From the NCBI RefSeq assembly GCF_019703515.2, contig NC_059362.1, positions 47,753,092 to 47,817,091 of the forward strand: 64,000 bases of DNA, written 5' to 3'. A program made the translations under genes and the position numbers. A model generated the notes under the pieces. That model did not search any database and was not told the origin of the DNA. It saw nothing but the letters and a program-made list of their open reading frames with translations. The DNA is from Myxocyprinus asiaticus (taxonomy: Eukaryota; Chordata; Actinopteri; Cypriniformes; Catostomidae). Of the stretch, positions 56,959 to 64,000 are shown in pieces; positions within the stretch are counted from its first letter, which is position 1, and every line of letters starts with the position of its first letter.

Positions 56959-59900
56959 ATGTTCTCTGATGAACTTGATTCCAAACCCGAGGTATCACTG
57001 TCTCAACACTTTTGCATTTGGTTGCAGAATCACTGGTATTGTTTTTTTTTTTATGACTGATAATGATTAATTTTATCTTTATTTTGTAACCAATATGCAG
57101 AACAGATTTTTAATAGTTTAATTGTGCTATTTTACTTTAATTATTGACACAATTATACATAATTAACCTTTAAGCTCTGAAGGTATTTTTAAAGATTTCC
57201 TGTTTCAGTGGCGTACCCAAAATTAAAGGCGTATAAAAAAACGAAAAAAAAAACAAAAAAACAAAACAGGGTGAAGTGTATGGTATCATTGTAAAGAAAA
57301 CTCTTACATTTTTTAATGATATAGATTATGATACATTCTGTGACTCTCAGCCTAAAAAACTGATGAAAAATCACAAAACAATTAAACCAGAAATGTACTT
57401 TTTTTCTTTTCTTATTTTTCTCATTTGACATTATATATCTCTGTGTATAAATAAGGTAACTCCAAAAAGCTTTTGTTTTGTTCCCAATCATCTTAACTAT
57501 ATTTGAGAAAAAAATTCGTTGATACATCAAAGCAATCAAAAGTTATAGCATTACATATATAATTTATCATAGTGTCCAAAAACATCTCCAAACAAATAAA
57601 ACATAATAATTGTACATAAGAACTAATTACACATGCAAACACAACAATGACTAAAGGTTTGCATAGCATGCAGACATGATTTTAGTAATGAGATTTCACA
57701 GAATGAGTTTCATTCTGTGTCATTTGAGTCATCATTGAGTCTGTGTCATGTATTTGGCGCCATCTCCTGGTGGTCATATGTAACATTGTGCTTCATGTGG
57801 ATTATCTAATGATCTATACATCTGATTACCTTGTGTGTGGACTCGTTTGAAAGATAATCACCTCCTCTAAGTAATGGCATGTGATATTTTATGTTCTGTT
57901 CTGTTGTGAAGTTATAAGCGAAAAAGCGGCATATAAGCAACACCAACATAATTATCAAAGACATATACTTAGCTATTACTCGCTATATTTGTGTCTGTGA
58001 GTAAAACAATGTTGTATTCTACTCTTTGAGAACTTTCCAACAACAAATGACACATGACTATTTGATGAGTTTGATGTTTTCACAGATTTGTCATGATTAA
58101 TAATCATGGTGATTTGATCTAACTGTGGTTATTTGAGACAACCGCGATAATTGGGCATTCAAATTCCAATCATATTTTAATGCCCAAATAAGGGAATTTT
58201 AAGTGAATGTACTGTATAAATACCATGAACGGCGCATTTGTGTGTCATTCAGTTGAACTCTGCGTCCGAGCGTCACTGAGATGCACCGTGGAGGTCAACC
58301 AGCTCCTTTCCGGCAGAGCATGTGAAGCGATCTGATGCACGCTGTCAGAAGAGGCATGTGCCAAACTCCCACGAAAATATAAACGAAAAAGTATAAACTG
58401 TGATAGCGAACGCAAAGCGCTCTGGTTTCACTTTAAACGATCGTTTAATGGCAAATGTTCATGGTTCATACACACTGTGTTAATGACACGCAGTGACACA
58501 GAGCAGAGACATGCTTACTCTATTTCTCTGGGGTGATAAAATGATGAAACGAAATCTCAAAGATTTTGCTACATGACAAATAAGGGCTCATGGGTTTAAT
58601 CAGAGCATTTAAATAACGTGTGAAAGTGAAGAAATTAGGAAATAAATATTTTACTATTGCATATTATAATAATAAAAAAAATGTTATATATACAGTTGTG
58701 CTCAAATGTTTGCATACCCTTGGAGAATTGGTAATATATGTACCATTTTTAAAGAAAACATGAGTGAGCAGGCAAAACACATTTCTTTTATTTCTTATGG
58801 GATTCATATTCAACTGTAGGTTATAACAGAATGGCACAATCATAAAACAAAACTTTTAAAAAATTAAATGACCCCTGTTCAAAAGTCTGCATACCCTTAG
58901 TTCTTAATACTGTGTATTGCCCCCTTTAGCATCAATGACAGCGTGCAGTCTTTTGTAATAGTTGTCTATGAGGACCCAAATTCTTGCAGGTGGTATAGCT
59001 GCCCATTCGTCTTGGCAAAATGCCTCCAGGTCATGCAAATTCTTTGGTCGTCTTGCATGAACCGCATGTTTGAGATCTCCCCAGAGTGGTTCGATGATAT
59101 TAAGGTCAGGAGACTGTGATGGCCACTCCAGAACCTTCACCTTTTTCTGCTGTAACCACTGGAGGATCAACTTGGCCTTGTGCTTAGGGTCATTGTCATG
59201 CTGGAAAGTCCAAGAGCGTCCCATGTGCAGCTTTCATGCAGAAGAATGCAAACTGTCTGCCAGTATTTTCTGATAACATGCTGCATTCATCTTGCCATCA
59301 ATTTTCACAAGATTCCCCGTGCCTTTAGAGCTCACACCCCCCCAAAACATCAGTGAGCCATCACCATGTTTCACAGTGGGGATGGTATTCTTTTCACTAT
59401 AGGCCTTGTTGACCCCTCTCCAAATATAGCGCTTATGGTTGTGACCATAAAGGTCTATTTTGGTCTCGTCACTCCAAATTACAGTGTGCCAGAAGCTGTG
59501 AGGTGTGTCAAGGTGTTGTCGGGCATATTGTAACCGGGCTTTTTTGTGGCATTGGCGCTGTAAAGGCTTCTTTCTGGCAACTCGACCATGCAGCTCATTT
59601 TTGTTCAATTATCGTCGTATTGTGCTCCTTGAAACAACCACACCATCTTTTTCCAGAGCAGCCTGTATTTCTCCTGAGGTTACCTGTGGGTTTTTCTTTG
59701 TATCCTGAACAATTCTTCTGGCAGTTGTGGCTGAAATCTTTCTTGGTCTACCTGACCTTGGCTTGGTATCAAGAGATCCCCGAATTTTCCACTTCTTAAT
59801 AAGTGATTGAACAGTACTGACTGGCATTTTCAAGGCTTTGGATATCTTTTTATATCCTTTTCCATCTTTATAAAGTTCCATTACCTTGTTACGCAGGTCT

Positions 59901-61148
59901 TTTGACAGTTCTTTTCTGCTCCCCATGGCTCAGTATCTAGCCTGCTCAGTGCATCCACGTGAGAGCTAACAAACTCATTGACTATTTATACACAGACACT
60001 AATTGCAATTTAAAAAGCCACAGGTGTGGGAAATTAACCTTTAATTGCCATTTAAACCTGTGTGTGTCACCTTGTGTGTCTGTAACAAGGCCAAACATTC
60101 AAGGGTATGTAAACTTTTGATCAGGGCCATTTGGGTGATTTCTGTTATCATTATGATTTAAAAAGGAGCCAAACAACTATGTGATAATAAATGGCTTCAT
60201 ATGATCACTATCCTTAAATAAAAGACAGTTTTTTGCATGATCAGTCATATTTTCAATATCAATGCCAAAATTTCACAATTTCTGCCAGGGTATGCAAACT
60301 TTTGAGCACAACTGTATATATGAGTTCAAAAAACAAGTGTAAATGTAAAATTGACCAAAACTAAAGTTGACCAAAAAAAGAGACATATTTGAAGTATTTA
60401 GATATATTTTTATATTTAAAACATTATTTTTCATGTCATTCATATAGTTTTAAAGCCTTAAAAGGAAATCATAGTTTATCCCTATTTTATTATTTGATTT
60501 ATATATTTGAATTTAGAACTTCTATTGAAGAACCGATTACTTAAGGAGTTTACGTAAAACTGGTTAAAAAATATTGGTTAAACACATGATCAGTCTATCT
60601 GCTACAGATCTGTAATGACACTGTCATTAGGTTTTACTAACACATTCTACTAGTTAAGTGAGTAACGTGTTGTTTTTCTGTGAAGCTGCTGGTTGAGTTT
60701 GTTCAGAACGCCTCCATACCGTTGGGTCAGAGCCTGGAGGAATCAGACACCAAACCCTCCTGTGTCCCTCTGCTCTCCCCCTCACAAAACTCCTTATGCA
60801 GCCCGTTAGAACGTCCAGGTAAACCAAACACTTCCAGCAGCCTCTCGCAACTGTGACTGTTTCTGTGAAACATAGCTGTCTTTACGATTAATACGAATCT
60901 CCATTAATGATGTCTGATTCAGGAGCGAATCATTCTTTTGAATCGGTCCTTTTCAATGCTTCTGTGTATTTCAGAGAGCGCTCTTAGTCATGCGGCATCC
61001 ACATCGCTGTCAGAGTTCAGACCCGAACGCAGTCCACTGGTGATGCAGCTGCAGTCTTCCTCCCCCCCGACACAAACCCCGTCCACCATCATACACGAGC
61101 TCCAGAACCATGACAGCTCTTCATACGTCCTGCTCAACCTCGCCAAAG
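56959..61148 (+). CDS. znf410: Zinc finger protein 410, 5' part (gene continues past the window)
   Basis: ZNF410 is a C2H2 zinc-finger transcription factor; in mammals it activates CHD4. Only coding exons for the N-terminal, non-finger part are here: 56959-56991 (11 codons, in an exon starting at 56940), 60686-60818 and 60975-61148, giving 113 codons plus one base, all in phase. The start [18 protein letters not shown] and the following [12 protein letters not shown] closely match the known ZNF410 N terminus. [19 protein letters not shown] near the end matches the later conserved block. ATG 56959 is chosen because upstream sequence gives no in-frame start. The finger exons must lie beyond 64000. 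Intron 2 holds a Tc1 and a dispersed repeat, and the last intron holds a Tc1 with a nested MITE. Confidence 0.88.
57165..58080. repeat. Dispersed repeat, copy 2 of an inverted pair
   Basis: Complement of 51951-52560 but about 300 bases longer in the middle (about 57380-57700). Lies in znf410 intron 2. Confidence 0.8.
58693..60314 (-). mobile_element. Tc1-like transposon in znf410 intron 2, well preserved
   Basis: The 1622-bp element has termini CAGTTGTGCTCAAATGTTTG and its complement, with TA at 58691-58692 and 60315-60316. Same family as 26870-28048, but without the internal deletion. Confidence 0.94.
58904..59926 (-). pseudogene. Tc1 transposase broken only by two nonsense codons
   Basis: The frame from ATG 59926 to TAA 58904 has 341 codons and no indel. 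It has the N-terminal helix-turn-helix region ([11 protein letters not shown] to LIKKWKIRG), SGRPRKIS, and the DD34E core with [23 protein letters not shown] and [15 protein letters not shown]. Two stops interrupt it: a TAA right after STIRR (59609-59611) and a TGA after LHSSA (59234-59236). The catalytic triad is present. The gene lies opposite to znf410. Confidence 0.92.
60317..60685 (+). other. znf410 intron 2, end
   Basis: AT-rich, nothing identified. Acceptor TTCTGTGAAG at 60685. Confidence 0.5.
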
Positions 61149-61754
61149 GTATCAACAATACTGTACTATATACTGTATATAAGGGTGTTTATTCAACTTC
61201 AAGCACATTTTAATGTCCCAGGGGTTGATTCTTTTTAAACCAGTTACGTTTTGTAATGTGAAGGTCAAATTTATAGAGTCAATATGACACCTTATATATT
61301 TGCAAAAGACAAAGCTGTGTTTAACTGCAAAAAAACAGTGTATGTTGTAAACGAAACCCAAGAATTGAGATCCTTTTTTTAATCTGCAACAGACTTTTGG
61401 CATCAATTCTTTTGCTTCTTTCCCTTTGCGCTTCATTTCTCTTTGCGCTTCACTGTGTGGCACTGTTTTGACATGGGGTGGAGTTTCAAGTCTGATGACA
61501 TCACATGAGGCGTGGCTTATCCTAGAAAATTTCGGTTGTAGCGTCCTTTTCACCACACCAAACAATTTTGCCCCTAATAAAGTTTTTTTTAAAGTAAGTG
61601 TACTTGTTAACCAAGTGGACAAAAGTGTCAGTGAAGAGCATGAAACAAAGAAAAATCAAGGGAAATATTACTTTTTATTGAGCGTCATTTCCAATCAAGC
61701 TGTAATTTTGCCAAATTACACAAAAAGTGTGAAAATATAATTTAATTGTGTGTA
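61149..61754 (+). other. znf410 intron after the third coding exon, first part
   Basis: No element recognised. A frame at 61426-61740 is not a known protein. Confidence 0.45.
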
Positions 61755-61936
61755 CAGTAGTGGCCAAAAATATTTGCACCCTTTGTAAATATGAGCAAAG
61801 AAGGCTGTTATCATTTCGATCTTTCTTTCAAAAAAATTCACAAAAATCTAACCTTTAATTGAAGTAAAACAATTGAAAAGGGGGAAATATCTCATTATTA
61901 AATAAATATTTTATGGCCGTAATTATTGGCACCCTT

Positions 61937-62940
61937 TTATTCAATAATTTTTGCAGCCTCCCTTTGCCAAGATAACAGCTCTGAGTCTTCTCTTATGATA
62001 CATAATGAGGTTGGAGAATACATGGCGAGGGATCTGAGATCATTCCTCCATACAGAATCTCTCCAGATCCTTCAAATTCAGAGGTCCATGTTGATGGACT
62101 CTCCTCTTCAGTTCACCCCACAGGTTTTCTATGGGGTTCAGGTCAAGGGACTGGGATGGTCATGGCAGAACCTAGGGTTTGTGGTCAGTGAACCATTTTT
62201 GTGTGTTTTGGATCATTGTCCTGCTGGAAGATCCAACCAGGGCCCGTTGTAAGCTTCATTGAGGAAGTCAGGTTTTGATTTAGTATCTGTTGGTATATGA
62301 TAGAGTCCATGATGCCATTTATCAGAACAAGATGTCCAGGACCTCTGGCATAAAAACAGCCCTACAACGTTAAAGATCCAACATCATATTTAACTGTGGG
62401 CATTAGGTACTTCTTCATCTCTGTGTGCGCCAAACCCATCTCTGGTGATTGCTGCCAGAAAGCTGTTTTTTTGATTCATTTGACCATAGAACCTGGTCCC
62501 ATTTGAAGTTCCAGTAGTGTCTGGCAAACTGAAGATGCTTGAGTTTGTTGTTGGATGAGAGCAGAGGCTTTTTTTTTTTCTTGAAACCCTCCCAAACAAC
62601 TTGTGGTGATGTAGGTAATGTCTGATATTTGTTTTTAGACTTTCTGACCCCAAGACACAACTAATTACTGCAATTCTCCAGCTGTGATCCTTGGAGAAGT
62701 TTTGACCACTTGAACTATCCTCCTCACCGTGTGTGGAGACAATATAGACACATGTCCTCTTCCAGGCCAGTTCTTAACATCTCAAGTTGACTGGAACATC
62801 TCAATTGTTGCCCTGATGGTGGAAATGGTCATTTTCAATGCTTTGGCTATTTTCTTATAGCCACTTCCCATTTTGTGAAACTCAACAACCTTTTGCCACA
62901 CATCAGAACTATATTCTTTAGTCTAACCCACTGTGATTGA
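61937..62940 (-). pseudogene. Tc1 transposase, frameshifted
   Basis: Pieces on the minus strand: KVVEFHKMGSGYKKIAKALK (DNA-binding, about 62900), then LFGRVSRKK, DTTGTSNGTRFYGQMNQK and on to AKIIE and a TAA at 61937-61939. Small indels change frame several times. The catalytic aspartates are not clearly preserved. Confidence 0.78.
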
Positions 62941-63052
62941 TGATTAAGGGAATTTGGCTTGTGTGTTACTCATTTTTATACCCCTGTGAAACAGGAAGTC
63001 ATGGCTGAACAATTTCATGTTCCTAGTCACCCAAGGTGTACTAAAAAATGTA

Positions 63053-63439
63053 CACTGCAAAAAATTATTTTCAAGAAAATTATTTTTGTCTTGTTTTCCA
63101 GTAAACATATCTAAACATTCTTAAAACGTGATTTATTTACTTGACGAGCAAACTGGCATAAGATTTTAAGTCTTGTTTTGAGAGAAATCTAATCAAATTT
63201 AGTGAGATTTATGCTTAAAACAAGAAAAAACTGTTTACCAATGGAGTAAGAAAATAAACTTAATTCAAAGAGAAAACAAGTTTATTTTGCTTTCCCCACT
63301 GGCAGATTTTTTTTCTTGTTTTGAGTCTAAAGTTCACTAAATTTAGTTTGATTTATCTTAAAACAAGACTTAATATCTTATCCCATTTTACAGGAAAACA
63401 AGACAAAAATACTTGTCTTGAAAATCATTTTTTGCAGTG
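63053..63439. mobile_element. MITE nested in the Tc1 element
   Basis: The 387-bp element has inverted ends CACTGCAAAAAATTATTTTC and its near-complement, with TA on each side (63051-63052, 63440-63441). It has no coding capacity. Confidence 0.85.
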
Positions 63440-63708
63440 TAAAATATAAATGGGAATATACTTCAGATATATTTTACTCATAAGAATTTCTAGGGGTGCC
63501 AATAATTGTGGCCAACGTGTTTTGGAGAATATTTATATTTATTTAATAATTATATATTTCCCGTTTCAATTGTTTAACTTCAATTAAAGGTTAGATTTTT
63601 GTGAATTGTCTGATTGAAAGATCAAAAGGATAAACAATGCAGATTTTTATACAAAGCCTTCTTTGCTCATATTTACCAAGGGTGCCAATATTTTTGGCCA
63701 CTACTGTA

Positions 63709-64000
63709 TTAGCCTTAGAAATTAGCCAAAGCAAGACATCAGTCATTTTATTTGAAACAATCAAAGTTATTTCCATCGGCATCATTTACAGCACAGAATT
63801 CTATTAAACACAATACAAATGCCAGAAGTTGAAGAAACAGCCATATGTATATATATGGATTGCATTATGCTATTTGTTAAAATTATTAGCCGTTTTAAAG
63901 TAAACAAATCCTCAAGTCAGTTTTTTAAGTTTGTTTCTGATATGACTTTTGACCTTTGACCTAGGAAAATGACATTTACAGTGTGCATTTCATGAAGACA
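63709..64000 (+). other. znf410 intron continuing to the window end
   Basis: No exon of znf410 could be recognised here. Confidence 0.5.

Larger units (their letters stand above)
61755..63706 (-). mobile_element. Tc1-like transposon in znf410 intron, with nested MITE
   Basis: Termini CAGTAGTGGCCAAAAATATT and (right, complement) CAGTAGTGGCCAAAAATATT, TA on both sides (61753-61754, 63707-63708). An inner GGGTGCCAATAATTGTGGCC-type repeat lies at about 63494. Without the 387-bp MITE at 63053 it would be about 1.56 kb. Confidence 0.92.

Overview
The window looks like nuclear DNA of a teleost fish, most likely a cyprinid or close otophysan relative. It has three vertebrate gene loci with GT-AG introns: egg-envelope ZP genes, cipc and znf410. 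Around and inside them lie Tc1/mariner, hAT, L1, L2 and SCAN-gag Gypsy elements, a tRNA-derived SINE resembling the cyprinid HAmo type, and long CA/TA microsatellites. No prokaryotic genes, CRISPR arrays or functional RNA genes were found.

Region 1 (1-37.4 kb) is a degraded tandem segmental duplication with an offset of about 21-22.6 kb. Each unit reads L1 3' end, L2 fragment (minus), hAT end, microsatellite, Tc1-type insertion, hAT transposase remnant, LTR, unexplained spacer, hAT MITE, ZP gene. Unit A (1 to about 15.4 kb) ends in an apparently intact eight-exon ZP gene of 442 codons (13358-15191). Unit B (about 19.8-36.4 kb) ends in a decayed copy of it (34407-36341), followed by a stray exon 6-7 remnant of a further copy (37016-37311). 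A SCAN-gag Gypsy element lies between the units. Unit B's L1 fragment was split by a full-length opposite-strand L1 with an 18-bp target duplication.

Region 2 (37.4-44 kb) holds repeats only: a 22-bp minisatellite, an 8-bp-TSD hAT MITE, a non-LTR RT fragment, a Sleeping Beauty-type Tc1 remnant, and a SINE inside a MITE.

Region 3 (44-51 kb) is cipc (CLOCK-interacting pacemaker): CpG-rich promoter with an E-box and CRE-like sites, one non-coding exon and three coding exons (365 codons). Its introns hold a MITE, a SINE, a Tc1 remnant and a long GTCT array.

Region 4 (51-64 kb) is intergenic DNA with MITEs, then the 5' part of znf410 on the plus strand. Its first 113 codons are present; the zinc-finger exons lie beyond the window. 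One znf410 intron holds a Tc1 copy whose frame is broken only by two nonsense codons.

I did not find a convincing new biological system. The best leads are the diverging ZP duplicates (including a GC-AG intron in the intact one), a TRIM-like LTR element with visible PBS and PPT, the dated nest of retrotransposons, and several insertions whose empty site survives in the paralogous unit. Junctions were read by eye and most are good to a few bases.
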